A stretch of DNA of 64,000 bases, taken from positions 310,001 through 374,000 of the forward strand of contig CAWECB010000003.1 of NCBI GenBank assembly GCA_963807465.1, in the 5' to 3' direction. The stretch comes from CAWECB01 sp963807465. GTDB lineage: Bacteria; Patescibacteriota; Minisyncoccia; Minisyncoccales; Minisyncoccaceae. A program made the position numbers and the translations under genes. The notes under the pieces are model-generated. The model did no database searches. It had not been told where the DNA came from and worked only from the letters and a program-made list of their open reading frames with translations. Below, piece after piece: positions 28,441 through 36,735 of the stretch (positions are counted from its first letter, which is position 1; every line of letters starts with the position of its first letter).

Positions 28441-28500
28441 GCCTTGAATTAAATAGTGATTATGCTAAAAGATAGATAATAGCTAATTTGCTTTAATCTA

Positions 28501-28529
28501 TTGACCAAAAGCGAAAGTTTTGCTATTGT
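28501..28529 (+). promoter_or_regulatory. Promoter of the infA-rpsI ribosomal operon
   Basis: -35 TTGACC (28501-28506), a 17-base spacer, and TGCTATTGT with -10 at 28524-28529. The predicted leader before ATG 28546 is about ten bases and has no Shine-Dalgarno. Confidence 0.65.
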
Positions 28530-28545
28530 CTTAATATCTTTTCAA

Positions 28546-28770
28546 ATGGTAAAGAAAGACGATAAAATAAAAAAGGAAGGTACTGTTTTAGAGAGCTTGC
28601 CAGACGGCTTTTTTAAGGTTCAGCTGGATGATGACAGTTCAGAGGTCCTGGCGCACCTAGCGGGCAAATTGAGAATATTCAAGATAAGGATACTTCCCGG
28701 AGACAAAGTAACCGTGGAAATGACCCCTTACGACAATAGGAGGGGAAGAATAACATACAGAAAAAAGTAA
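28546..28770 (+). CDS. infA: Translation initiation factor IF-1
   Basis: 74 residues, a single OB fold. The body KKEGTVLESLPDGFFKVQLD, VLAHLAGKLRIFKIRILPGD and VEMTPYDNRRGRITYR matches IF-1. I chose ATG 28546 rather than an upstream TTG because the latter overlaps the -35 box. IF-1 blocks the A site during initiation and is of special interest here given the missing anti-Shine-Dalgarno. Confidence 0.96.
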   Translation: MVKKDDKIKKEGTVLESLPDGFFKVQLDDDSSEVLAHLAGKLRIFKIRILPGDKVTVEMTPYDNRRGRITYRKK

Positions 28771-28773
28771 ACC

Positions 28774-28893
28774 ATGAAAGTCAAGCCATCAGTGAAGAAA
28801 ATCTGCAAAGACTGCAAGATCGTCCGAAGGGAAGGGCGTGTTTACGTAATTTGCAAGAAGAATCCCAAACATAAGCAAAGACAAGGAGCTTAA
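28774..28893 (+). CDS. rpmJ: 50S ribosomal protein L36
   Basis: 39 residues: MKVKPSVKKICKDCKIVRRE, then VYVICKKNPKHKQRQG. The zinc ligands CxxC, C and H are all present. It starts three bases after infA, the standard infA-rpmJ-rpsM order. Confidence 0.97.
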   Translation: MKVKPSVKKICKDCKIVRREGRVYVICKKNPKHKQRQGA

Positions 28894-28901
28894 TAAAGAA
28901 T

Positions 28902-29291
28902 ATGCCCAGAATCATAGGAATCAACATTCCTGACGAAAAAACAATAGACATCGGATTGACCTACATTTACGGGATAGGGCCGGCTTTGAGCAAGAAAATC
29001 CTTGCTGGATGCAATATTCCCCTAAAGAAAAAAGCCAAGGATCTTACCCAGGACGATTTGAGTAAAATCAAGCAGTATGTCGAGAAGAACTTCAAGGTGG
29101 AAGGAGACTTGAAAAGAGAAGTGATGATAAACATTAAAAGATTGAAGGATATCGGTTCCTGGAGGGGCATGAGGCATACCAAGGGGATGCCCGTTAGGGG
29201 CCAGACTACGAGGATAAATAGCCGAACCGTGAGGGGTAACGTAAGGAAGACGGTGGGTTCAGGAAGAAAAGCAGCTCCGTCGCCTAAATAG
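28902..29291 (+). CDS. rpsM: 30S ribosomal protein S13
   Basis: 129 residues. GINIPDEKTIDIGLTYIYGIG, the helix-hairpin-helix, and the C-terminal RGMRHTKGMPVRGQTTRINSRT are canonical. It sits in the 30S head and contacts P-site tRNA and L5. Confidence 0.97.
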   Translation: MPRIIGINIPDEKTIDIGLTYIYGIGPALSKKILAGCNIPLKKKAKDLTQDDLSKIKQYVEKNFKVEGDLKREVMINIKRLKDIGSWRGMRHTKGMPVRGQTTRINSRTVRGNVRKTVGSGRKAAPSPK

Positions 29292-29303
29292 AAATAAATT
29301 ATC

Positions 29304-29753
29304 ATGGGGAAAAAACACGTAATCAAACAAAGCGAAGAAGAAATGATCAAGGAGGGAGAGCAGCTGGAGAAGGCCTTAGGTAAAGAGCAGAAGGTCGTTA
29401 AGTCTGCCGGAAGAGAAGGAAAGATATATATCTTCAGTTCGTACAACAACACCATCCTTACCCTGGCCGATACGATGGGTAATGTTTTGGCCTCTAAGTC
29501 TGCTGGAAAGATAGGATTCAAGGGAACTAAAAAGGCCACTCCTTTCGCCGCTTCTAAAGTTGCCGAAACCATCGGGCAAATTGCGGAGAAGATGGGAATC
29601 AGGAAAATACAGGTGGTGGTTAAAGGCATTGGGTCGGGAAGAGAATCGGCCTTGAGGTCCATAGCTAACCAGGGATTCGAGATAGGATCGATAAAAGACG
29701 TAACGCCGATTCCGCACAACGGATGCAAGCCCAAGAAACCGAGAAGGCTGTAA
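29304..29753 (+). CDS. rpsK: 30S ribosomal protein S11
   Basis: 149 residues. A roughly 35-residue charged N-terminal extension precedes the core (YIFSSYNNTILTLADTMGNV, KGIGSGRESALRSI, DVTPIPHNGCKPKKPRRL). S11 lines the platform near the mRNA exit, the same region that normally hosts the anti-Shine-Dalgarno helix. Confidence 0.97.
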   Translation: MGKKHVIKQSEEEMIKEGEQLEKALGKEQKVVKSAGREGKIYIFSSYNNTILTLADTMGNVLASKSAGKIGFKGTKKATPFAASKVAETIGQIAEKMGIRKIQVVVKGIGSGRESALRSIANQGFEIGSIKDVTPIPHNGCKPKKPRRL

Positions 29754-29763
29754 TATTTAAATT

Positions 29764-30393
29764 ATGAAACAACCAAAGTGTAAAATTTGCAGAAGGCTGG
29801 GAGAAAAAGTCTTCTTGAAAGGAGAGAAATGCATGTCCGCCAAATGTGCCATGGTTAAGCGTGCGTTTGCGCCCGGACAAAAGGCCAAGAAAAGGAGGTC
29901 TGCTTTGACCGAATTCGGAAGAGAAATGCGTGAAAAGCAGAAAGTCAAAAAATGGTACGGCATTTCGGAATCCCAATTCAAAGGATACGTGCTTGAGGTC
30001 ATGGCTAACAGGGGACAAGGAGTGGACGTTTCCGCAAGTCTTGTAGCTAGGCTTGAAAGCAGATTGGACAATATCGTATTCAGGCTGGGCTGGGCCAAAT
30101 CAAGAGGCCAAGCAAGGCTATTGGTCACTCACGGCCATTTTACCGTCAACGGAAGGAAGGTGGATATCCCTTCCTACAAGGTCAGCATTGGAGACATTAT
30201 ATCAATCAGGGCTCATTCAAGAACCAAAGAAGGCCTGAAAGATTTGCCGGAAACAATGAAGAAATATCCTTTGCCCAAATGGTTGGCTTACGATGCGGAA
30301 AAGCTTGAAGGCAAAGTCGTAAGGTACCCGACTCCGGAAGAGGTGCAATTACCTTCCGAGATTTCAACCATCTTCGAACACTATTCAAGATAA
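29764..30393 (+). CDS. rpsD: 30S ribosomal protein S4, zinc-binding form
   Basis: 209 residues. The N-terminal cysteine cluster (CKICRRLGEKVFLKGEKC and the following C) marks the C+ form. The S4 RNA-binding domain is SRLDNIVFRLGWAKSRGQAR with LVTHGHFTVNGRKVDIPSY. A primary assembly protein for the 16S 5' domain. Confidence 0.97.
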   Translation: MKQPKCKICRRLGEKVFLKGEKCMSAKCAMVKRAFAPGQKAKKRRSALTEFGREMREKQKVKKWYGISESQFKGYVLEVMANRGQGVDVSASLVARLESRLDNIVFRLGWAKSRGQARLLVTHGHFTVNGRKVDIPSYKVSIGDIISIRAHSRTKEGLKDLPETMKKYPLPKWLAYDAEKLEGKVVRYPTPEEVQLPSEISTIFEHYSR

Positions 30394-30411
30394 TAAAAAT
30401 AATAAACACAT

Positions 30412-31173
30412 ATGATTCCATTACCAACCTCTATTAAAATGAAAAAAGCAAGCGACAACAACGCTGTCTTTGAGATAGAGTCGCTCTACCCTGGTTACGG
30501 AATTACTGTCGGTAACGCCATTAGGAGGGTGCTTTTATCCTCTCTGACCGGAGCTGCGGTCACCGAGGTCAAGATAAAGAACGCTCCCCACGAATTCGCG
30601 ACAATCGAGGGGGTGAAGGAAGATGTCTTGCATATTCTGATGAATATAAAGCAATTGAGGTTCAAAATTTTTACGGACGAGCCCCAGACAGCCACCCTTA
30701 AGTTGAAGGGAGAGAAGGAGGCACTGGGAAAAGATTTTGATTTATCGGACGATTTGAAGCTTTCCAATCCGGATCTGCACATTGCGACGATTACCGATAA
30801 GAATACCGAATTAGAAATAGAAATCAAGGTTGAAAAAGGTCTTGGGTACGTATTTGAGGACAAGGAAGAGAAAAAGGGAATCGGCGTGATCGGTCTCGAT
30901 GCATCCTTCACTCCGGTAAGAAAAGCCAATTACGTGGTTGAGAACATGAGGGTCGGAAAGAGGACCGATTTCGACAAAGTTTCTTTGGAGATCGAAACCG
31001 ACGGAACGGTCACTCCCGAAGAGGCCTTGACCGAAGCATTAAACATCCTCCTTTTGCACTTCAACTTTTTAATGGGGGAAATGTCAGCGATGATGCCCGC
31101 TCCAAAAGAAGAAAAGGTGGAAGAGAAGCCGAAGAAAGCAAGAAAGACAACAACGAAGAAGAAAGCAAAGTAA
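30412..31173 (+). CDS. rpoA: RNA polymerase alpha subunit without C-terminal domain
   Basis: 253 residues. The N-terminal dimerisation domain is complete (FEIESLYPGYGITVGNAIRR, LLSSLTGAAVTEVKI, AHHEFxTIEGVKED-like stretch, DGTVTPEEALTEA). After residue 235 only a Glu/Lys-rich tail remains (EEKPKKARKTTTKKKAK), so the alpha-CTD that binds UP elements and activators is missing. Starts in AAACACATATG. It sits in the standard rpsD-rpoA-rplQ order. Confidence 0.96.
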   Translation: MIPLPTSIKMKKASDNNAVFEIESLYPGYGITVGNAIRRVLLSSLTGAAVTEVKIKNAPHEFATIEGVKEDVLHILMNIKQLRFKIFTDEPQTATLKLKGEKEALGKDFDLSDDLKLSNPDLHIATITDKNTELEIEIKVEKGLGYVFEDKEEKKGIGVIGLDASFTPVRKANYVVENMRVGKRTDFDKVSLEIETDGTVTPEEALTEALNILLLHFNFLMGEMSAMMPAPKEEKVEEKPKKARKTTTKKKAK

Positions 31174-31174
31174 C

Positions 31175-31522
31175 ATGAAAAAACTGCAAAAAGGAAGAAA
31201 ATTTCACAGGGAAAGGGACCAGAGAAGGGCGCTTTTAAACACGCTTGCGTCCTCTCTCGTCTTGAAGGAAAAGATAAAGACGACCGAGGCTAAGGCTAAG
31301 GAGCTTTCTCCATACATCCAGAAGAAGATTACTAGGGCGAAGAAGGGAGACATAGCTTCAAGGAGATTCTTATCCCAGTCTTTCGCCGATAAAATAGTCA
31401 AGAAATTGATTGAGGATATCGCTTTAAGATACAAGGATAGGAAGGGGGGATATGTAAGGGTTGTAAAAGCCGGAGCGAGGAAATCAGACAGTTCCAGGAT
31501 GGCCATAATCGAATTAGTATAA
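31175..31522 (+). CDS. rplQ: 50S ribosomal protein L17
   Basis: 115 residues. FHRERDQRRALLNTLASSLV and the C-terminal GGYVRVVKAGARKSDSSRMAIIEL are typical of L17. One base separates it from rpoA. Confidence 0.97.
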   Translation: MKKLQKGRKFHRERDQRRALLNTLASSLVLKEKIKTTEAKAKELSPYIQKKITRAKKGDIASRRFLSQSFADKIVKKLIEDIALRYKDRKGGYVRVVKAGARKSDSSRMAIIELV

Positions 31523-31526
31523 TCAT

Positions 31527-31892
31527 ATGAAGAAAGCAACAGAGGTCAAAAAAGAATACAAAATCGATGCCACGGGCAAAGTATTGGGAAGGCTTGCTTC
31601 GGACATCATCGCGATATTAAGAGGTAAGAACAGACCGGATTTTGCGCCCAACAAGGAATCGGGAAATGTTGTCATAGTTTCGAACGTTGACAAGATGAAG
31701 ATTACGGGGAAAAAATTGGAGCAGAAGACATATTTCAAACACACGGGATATTTGGGTAAGGACCAGCACAATCCCATGGGAAAGATATTCGAAAAGAACC
31801 CGGGAGAAATTTTGAGGAGGGCCGTAATGGGAATGTTGCCCAAGAATAAACTGAGGGACAGGCAGATTAAAATGCTTAAATTCGAGAAATAA
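31527..31892 (+). CDS. rplM: 50S ribosomal protein L13
   Basis: 121 residues. DATGKVLGRLASDIIAILRG, YFKHTGYLGKDQHNPMGK and RRAVMGMLPKNKLRDRQ are canonical. Shorter than E. coli L13 (142) by the C-terminal end. Start context TAATCATATG. Confidence 0.97.
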   Translation: MKKATEVKKEYKIDATGKVLGRLASDIIAILRGKNRPDFAPNKESGNVVIVSNVDKMKITGKKLEQKTYFKHTGYLGKDQHNPMGKIFEKNPGEILRRAVMGMLPKNKLRDRQIKMLKFEK

Positions 31893-31894
31893 CT

Positions 31895-32515
31895 ATGGCT
31901 ACCACTAAAGAAAAAACAAAAACCAAGAAGCCCGCGGAAAAGAAGGAAACCGTAAGAAAGCCTGCGGTCAAAAAGAAGGTTGAGAAAAAAATCGTCGAGG
32001 TCAAAGAAGAAGTAAAAGAAGTCAAGGCCGAACAGAAGATCGAGAGTTTGGATTTCGGCTTACCTCAAGCTTCCAAAGATGACGATGATTTTGTTATAAA
32101 CGAGGAAGACTTCAAGGGAGACAGCGATAGGTATTTCGTGGGAACGGGAAGGAGGAAAACTGCTGTCGCGAGGGTTAGGCTCTATACTAAGGGAGATAAG
32201 GGAATGACGGTGAACGGTGTCAATTACAAGGATTATTTTAGGACTGAAGGCTTGCAGAAACTAGCTTTGGGATCATTGGACAAAATGAAGTCTCTAGAGA
32301 GGTTCAAGGTCACCGCGGTTGTAAGTGGCGGGGGAATAAATTCCCAGGCTGAAGCGGTAAGACATGGAATTTCAAGGGCCCTAGTAGTTTTTAATCCTGA
32401 CTACAGAAAGAGATTGAGGAAGGCAGGATTCTTGACCAGGGACCCGAGGATGAAAGAAAGAAAGAAGCCTGGATTGAAAAGAGCAAGAAGAGCCCCGCAG
32501 TGGAGCAAGCGTTAA
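31895..32515 (+). CDS. rpsI: 30S ribosomal protein S9 with N-terminal extension
   Basis: 206 residues, about 75 more than usual at the N-terminus. The extension is Lys/Glu/Val-rich low complexity (KKPAEKKETVRKPAVKKKVE) and then acidic. The S9 core runs from RYFVGTGRRKTAVARVRLY to the C-terminal RRAPQWSKR, whose last residues reach the P-site tRNA. Ends the operon before a terminator. Confidence 0.96.
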   Translation: MATTKEKTKTKKPAEKKETVRKPAVKKKVEKKIVEVKEEVKEVKAEQKIESLDFGLPQASKDDDDFVINEEDFKGDSDRYFVGTGRRKTAVARVRLYTKGDKGMTVNGVNYKDYFRTEGLQKLALGSLDKMKSLERFKVTAVVSGGGINSQAEAVRHGISRALVVFNPDYRKRLRKAGFLTRDPRMKERKKPGLKRARRAPQWSKR

Positions 32516-32526
32516 TATTCAAAAGG

Positions 32527-32549
32527 CACCCATACTTGGGTGTTTTTTT
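32527..32549 (+). terminator. Terminator of the ribosomal-protein operon
   Basis: CACCCA, a TACT loop and TGGGTG, then seven Ts. Confidence 0.9.
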
Positions 32550-32615
32550 GCTAGGGCTTAAATCCGGTCGTCATACCATTAAGCATTAAGGGTTAGAAGT
32601 TTTCCTATTTAAAGG

Positions 32616-32644
32616 TTGACCAATTTACATTTAGATGCTATAAT
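32616..32644 (+). promoter_or_regulatory. Cold-shock gene promoter with long leader
   Basis: -35 TTGACC (32616-32621), a 17-base spacer, and TGCTATAAT with -10 at 32639-32644. The leader to ATG 32746 is about 95 bases and AT-rich. Long leaders are typical of cspA genes, where they act as temperature-responsive structures; that role is inferred here. Confidence 0.8.
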
Positions 32645-32745
32645 CCTAATTGTAAGATAGTTACAAAAATATTTAGTCGAGATTATTCAAGGAACTAAGC
32701 TTTAGGATAAAACCTTAAAACATTAATTAAACTAATTTTAAAATC

Positions 32746-32943
32746 ATGGAAGGAACAATCAAAAACCTTACAGATAAAGGATTCGGATTCATCACAGTTG
32801 ATGGCGAAGAAAAAGATTTATTTTTTCACGGCAACGAACTCAAGGGCGTAAGCTACGAAGAGTTAAAAGTCGGCGACAGAGTATCTTTTGAAAAGGGCGA
32901 ATCTCCGAAAGGACCGAACGCGGTAAATGTAAGCCGCATCTAG
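32746..32943 (+). CDS. Cold-shock protein (CspA family)
   Basis: 65 residues, a single cold-shock domain. RNP1-like DKGFGFITV and RNP2-like DLFFHGNEL are present; it lacks the usual second aromatic in RNP1 and reads FFH instead of VFVH in RNP2. It binds single-stranded RNA, preventing secondary structure, which could matter for SD-independent initiation (inference). Single-gene unit with its own terminator. Confidence 0.92.
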   Translation: MEGTIKNLTDKGFGFITVDGEEKDLFFHGNELKGVSYEELKVGDRVSFEKGESPKGPNAVNVSRI

Positions 32944-32964
32944 GCCTAAATTTTGTAAATAAAG

Positions 32965-32991
32965 CCAGGCTCATTCTCGAGCTTGGTTTTT
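32965..32991 (+). terminator. Terminator of the cold-shock gene
   Basis: CCAGGCTC (32965-32972), a six-base loop and GAGCTTGG (32979-32986) with one wobble, then TTTTT. Confidence 0.85.
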
Positions 32992-33021
32992 ATTTTAAAA
33001 ACTTTCCCAATTAAGTATATT

Positions 33022-34371
33022 TTAAGGTATCAATTTATTATCCGAAGCCATTAGGCTGTTGCTATTCAAGAAGAATAGTTTTTTAGTATTTCCGTTAAAG
33101 AATATGTCAGAGGCTGCTGATGCGTTTTTAACCTCAAAAGAGTTAATGTTGTCCCTGTTATCGACTTCGCTTATCCAAAGATTGCCATCCAGGGTGTAGG
33201 CGAAATAATCGGAGTTGAGCCATTTAATGTCTCCGATCTTTCCTGAAAACCTTGAGATGAAAATCTTCGAGCCTGCATTCTTGTAGAAGGGGCTTTCAAC
33301 GTCTTTTACTAGGAAGACCCATAGCTCGTTGCCAGTGCTGAAAAGTATGCGGTCGTAATACGGAGTGTATTTTATTTCTTCGCTTGATTCCAGGAGCTTA
33401 TCGAAGGATCCGCTTTCATTGAGGAGGTATATGGTTTTGCTATCTTCCAGAAGGAAGACATTACCCTCCATTAATAGGAGCTTGTAGTTCTTGTTTGGAT
33501 CTGTGGCAAACGGAACTTGAGTCATTTTTTCAGAGCTGTTAAGTAAGATATTCGTCCTGTATAAATCTCCGTTTTCCAAGGAGTACATCGAGCTTCCCGA
33601 CAGTACGAAGGTGCTTACTTTCTCCTTTTTGAATAGCTGGGGAGCCAGTGATTTGGAGGTATCTAGCTTGTATATCTGGCTGTTTAACTGGTAGTAAATT
33701 ATACTGTCGCTGTTCGGATCAAAGGCCAGGTTTTTTATCTTTATACTCAGGTTTTTTAGCTGGGTCGGAGTAATTATTTTCTGATCCAAATGGAGGAGAT
33801 AATATAGATTGGTTTTCGTTTTGATGATGACGTTCGTCCTGTTGGGAGAGAAATAAACATCGGCAACGTTTATGTTCTTGGCAAGTTCGGTAGATATATT
33901 TTTGTCGGCATCATAAGACAGGAGCCTGCTATCGGTTGTTGCTAATATCATTTTATTGTCGTTAGGATAAGGATAAAAATCCGATACGTTCTTTTCGATT
34001 GAAGAAAAAGGGATATCGTTGGGGAACAGGATCACATATTTTGCTTCACTTACCTTCATTTCTTCAACTGGTAATGTTTTTTCCCATTGCTGGTATCCGT
34101 CCTTTTTTATTTCTATCTTATGGTCTTTCGGGAGGAGATTTTGCACGAGGAGGTCCCGGCTGAAAGCGGCGGTTACGCTTTTATAGTGCCCGTCAATCCA
34201 TACCCCAGCTCCTGCGGGGTAGACTTTTACATATATCCCTCCCGTTTTCAAAAATTCCATTTTACTGAAATCAAAGCGGTATCCCTGCGAATACATTATT
34301 ATTGTCGGAGATATTACGGCGAAGACGGCGAGCAGAAGAAAGAAAAGTATTGTCCGGCTTTTTTTAGTCAT
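33022..34371 (-). CDS. Membrane-anchored PEGA-domain protein with a beta-propeller-like outer part
   Basis: 449 residues. An N-terminal anchor (ILFFLLLAVFAVISPTIIMY) is followed by a PEGA domain (GGIYVKVYPAGAGVWIDGHY, HKIEIKKDGYQQWEK). The remaining 330 residues contain repeated strand motifs (DFYPYPNDNKMILATTDSRL, VYFSPNRTNVIIKT, LAFDPNSDSIIYY) resembling a propeller such as TolB/WD40-like folds. It would lie outside the membrane and bind protein or glycan. It is transcribed divergently from mreB, and the two -35 boxes overlap. Confidence 0.75.
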   Translation of the reverse strand: MTKKSRTILFFLLLAVFAVISPTIIMYSQGYRFDFSKMEFLKTGGIYVKVYPAGAGVWIDGHYKSVTAAFSRDLLVQNLLPKDHKIEIKKDGYQQWEKTLPVEEMKVSEAKYVILFPNDIPFSSIEKNVSDFYPYPNDNKMILATTDSRLLSYDADKNISTELAKNINVADVYFSPNRTNVIIKTKTNLYYLLHLDQKIITPTQLKNLSIKIKNLAFDPNSDSIIYYQLNSQIYKLDTSKSLAPQLFKKEKVSTFVLSGSSMYSLENGDLYRTNILLNSSEKMTQVPFATDPNKNYKLLLMEGNVFLLEDSKTIYLLNESGSFDKLLESSEEIKYTPYYDRILFSTGNELWVFLVKDVESPFYKNAGSKIFISRFSGKIGDIKWLNSDYFAYTLDGNLWISEVDNRDNINSFEVKNASAASDIFFNGNTKKLFFLNSNSLMASDNKLIP

Positions 34372-34379
34372 ATACTACA

Positions 34380-34408
34380 TATATACCTCAAAAACCGTCT
34401 CTTGCCAA
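34380..34408 (-). promoter_or_regulatory. Promoter of the PEGA-protein gene, near-leaderless
   Basis: On the minus strand, -35 TTGGCA (34408-34403), a 17-base spacer, and -10 TATATA (34385-34380). The ATG at 34371 is nine bases beyond the -10, leaving a leader of one or two bases. Its -35 shares five bases with the mreB -35. Confidence 0.65.
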
Positions 34409-34430
34409 TTCCTTTTTTATCCGATAGAAT
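34402..34430 (+). promoter_or_regulatory. Promoter of the mreB-murA-holB operon
   Basis: -35 TTGCCA (34402-34407), a 17-base spacer, and -10 TAGAAT (34425-34430). ATG 34447 is 17 bases beyond the -10, so the leader is about ten bases, with no Shine-Dalgarno. Confidence 0.7.
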
Positions 34431-34446
34431 GAGCTTACAAAGACAT

Positions 34447-35448
34447 ATGAAAATAGGAATTGACCTCGGAACAAAGAATTCTCTAGTCTTCATTCCCGAC
34501 AAGGGAGTGGTTTTGAACGAACCATCCGTGGTGGCCGTTTCCTTGTCCGAGAACAAGATTCTCGCGGTGGGTAAAGAGGCCAAGGAGATGATTGGAAGGA
34601 CCCCAGACACCATCCAGGTTTTCAGGCCCTTGAAGGATGGGGTCATCGCCAATTACAGGATTACCCAAGCCATGCTCAAGTATTTCATTACTAAGGTTAA
34701 TACCGGTTTTTCAAAATTTTTCAAGCCGGAATTGTTGATCGGAGTTCCGGCCGGGATAACTTCGACCGAGAAAAGAGCGGTCATAGAATCGGGAACCCTT
34801 GCCGGAGCCAAAGAGGTGTTCGTTGCCAAGGAGCCGATCCTGTCTGCAATCGGGGCGGGCATACCAATTAACTCTTCTTCGGGACATTTAATAATCGACA
34901 TTGGAGGAGGTACGGCCGAAGTGGCCGTGATATCATTGGGAGGCATAGTTACCGTCCAATCATTAAGGGTGGCTGGAGACGAACTCGATGCAGCTATTTC
35001 CGAATACATAAAGAATAAGCACAACTTGGCCATCGGAGAACAGACAGCGGAAGACATAAAGATAAAGATAGGGACGGCCGTTTATGAGAAGGATCCGAAG
35101 ATAATGGAAATAAAAGGTAGGGATCTGTTGGCGGGATTGCCAAAGAACATAAAAGTTACATCAAATGAGGTTTGCGAAGCCATAAGCGAACCTTTGCAGG
35201 AAATAATTCAGTGTATAAAGGGAGTGTTGAGAGAAACCCCGCCTGAGTTGTCGGCGGATATCATGGACAAGGGAATGGTCGTTGCCGGAGGCGGAGCGTG
35301 TCTGAGGAATATCGCCACTCTGATTTCTCAATCGACCGGAGTTCCGTGTTTCGTGGCCGACGATCCTTTAAGTTGTGTGGCAAGGGGAACGGGAGCGGTT
35401 CTGGACAACCTTGATCTGTACAAGAAAAGTATAATGGCAAAGAAATAA
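34447..35448 (+). CDS. mreB: MreB-like actin (first paralog)
   Basis: 333 residues. The actin-family phosphate loops IGIDLGTKNSLVFI and IIDIGGGTAEVAVISLGG and the adenosine motif VVAGGGACLRNI are present. MreB filaments direct peptidoglycan synthesis along the cell side. It is more divergent than the second copy (TKNSLVFI in place of the usual TANTLVYV). I chose ATG 34447 (context GACATATG); the open frame continues upstream only because of chance. Followed three bases later by murA. Confidence 0.93.
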   Translation: MKIGIDLGTKNSLVFIPDKGVVLNEPSVVAVSLSENKILAVGKEAKEMIGRTPDTIQVFRPLKDGVIANYRITQAMLKYFITKVNTGFSKFFKPELLIGVPAGITSTEKRAVIESGTLAGAKEVFVAKEPILSAIGAGIPINSSSGHLIIDIGGGTAEVAVISLGGIVTVQSLRVAGDELDAAISEYIKNKHNLAIGEQTAEDIKIKIGTAVYEKDPKIMEIKGRDLLAGLPKNIKVTSNEVCEAISEPLQEIIQCIKGVLRETPPELSADIMDKGMVVAGGGACLRNIATLISQSTGVPCFVADDPLSCVARGTGAVLDNLDLYKKSIMAKK

Positions 35449-35450
35449 AT

Positions 35451-36734
35451 ATGGCAGAAGAAAAATTCGTCATCATCGGAGGCAAAAAGCTTTCTGGAGA
35501 AATTACGGTCATGGGGTCCAAGAACGCGGCCTTTCCCGTCTTGATAGCTTCTTTGTTGACCAGTGAAGACTGTATTATAGACAACGTTCCCTTGGTTGAA
35601 GATATTTTTAGACTTTTGGAAATATTCCAAAGCATGAAAGTGGAGGTCAAATGGTTAAACAAAAGGAAAGTAAAGATTAATGCGAGAAACATAGACCCTT
35701 CGAAGATCAACGAAGAGTTGGTTTTGAGATTCAGAGGTTCCATTCTTCTTTTTGGGGCATTGTTGGGAAGGCTCGGGAAAGCAAAGCTTCCGCAGCCCGG
35801 GGGGTGCGTAATCGGCGCAAGGCCAATTGATACCCATTTGGACGCATTTTCGCAGATGGGAGTCAAAATTGAAGAAAAGAAGGATAGGGTTATCATGACT
35901 GCTCCGGAGAAGCTGAAAGATAATATGGTAATACTGGACGAATTCAGCGTTACTGCTACCGAAAACTTGATGCTTTTTTCCAGCCTCCTTAATGAAGAAG
36001 TCATAATTAAGGTGGCTGACGGGGACTACCAGAATCAGGAATTGGTCAAGGTCTTGAAAAAGATGGGAGTTAAGATTTCCGGCGTGGGGCAGCACACCTT
36101 GAAAATAAAAGGAAAAAATAAATTGAACGGCTTTAAGCATTTTGTGATGTACGATCCCATTGAAGCGGGAACATTCGTCATTATGGCTTTGGCGACGAAA
36201 GGAGATATTGTGGTGAAGAATGTCGAGTATCAATTCCTGGAATTTCCCTTGAAAAAACTGGAAGATTGCGGGGCCAGGTTTGAAATCAAGAAGAGAAAAG
36301 GGGACGTGGTCGATGTGCACGTCATGCCGTCGAAGGAAATTAAGATAAGGAAGATACAGAGTCTACCTTACCCTGGATTTCCGTCCGACTTGCTGTCTGT
36401 CTTGGGAGTTTTGGCAACCCAGACTAAGGGTGTGACTCTAATCCACGATCCCTTATACGAGGGAAGGTTAAAATATATGGAAGGGCTGACCAAGATGGGA
36501 GCGGACATATTCTTCTCCGATCCGCACCGGGCAACCATCAACGGGGTGACGAAACTGTACGGAACCGACTTGGGCTCATTCGATTTGAGAGCGGGAGCCG
36601 CTTTGATCGTTGCCGGACTCATAGCCAAGGGTAGGACGAGGATAAGCAATATTTACCAGGTGGATAGAGGATACGAAAAGATAGAGGAAAGGCTTCAGAA
36701 GCTGGGAGCGGACATTAAAAGAATAAAAGACTGA
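35451..36734 (+). CDS. murA: UDP-N-acetylglucosamine 1-carboxyvinyltransferase
   Basis: 427 residues, full length. The catalytic cysteine loop PGGCVIGARPIDTHLDAF (about residue 120) and the N-terminal GGKKLSGEITVMGSKNAAFP are canonical. It transfers enolpyruvate from PEP to UDP-GlcNAc, the first committed step of peptidoglycan. Retaining Cys rather than Asp in the loop predicts fosfomycin sensitivity by family rule. Confidence 0.95.
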   Translation: MAEEKFVIIGGKKLSGEITVMGSKNAAFPVLIASLLTSEDCIIDNVPLVEDIFRLLEIFQSMKVEVKWLNKRKVKINARNIDPSKINEELVLRFRGSILLFGALLGRLGKAKLPQPGGCVIGARPIDTHLDAFSQMGVKIEEKKDRVIMTAPEKLKDNMVILDEFSVTATENLMLFSSLLNEEVIIKVADGDYQNQELVKVLKKMGVKISGVGQHTLKIKGKNKLNGFKHFVMYDPIEAGTFVIMALATKGDIVVKNVEYQFLEFPLKKLEDCGARFEIKKRKGDVVDVHVMPSKEIKIRKIQSLPYPGFPSDLLSVLGVLATQTKGVTLIHDPLYEGRLKYMEGLTKMGADIFFSDPHRATINGVTKLYGTDLGSFDLRAGAALIVAGLIAKGRTRISNIYQVDRGYEKIEERLQKLGADIKRIKD

Positions 36735-36735
36735 A

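Noticed and set aside
34087..34446. N-terminal extension of the first MreB
   Set aside because: It is antisense to the PEGA gene, crosses both promoters, and the actin fold begins directly at ATG 34447.
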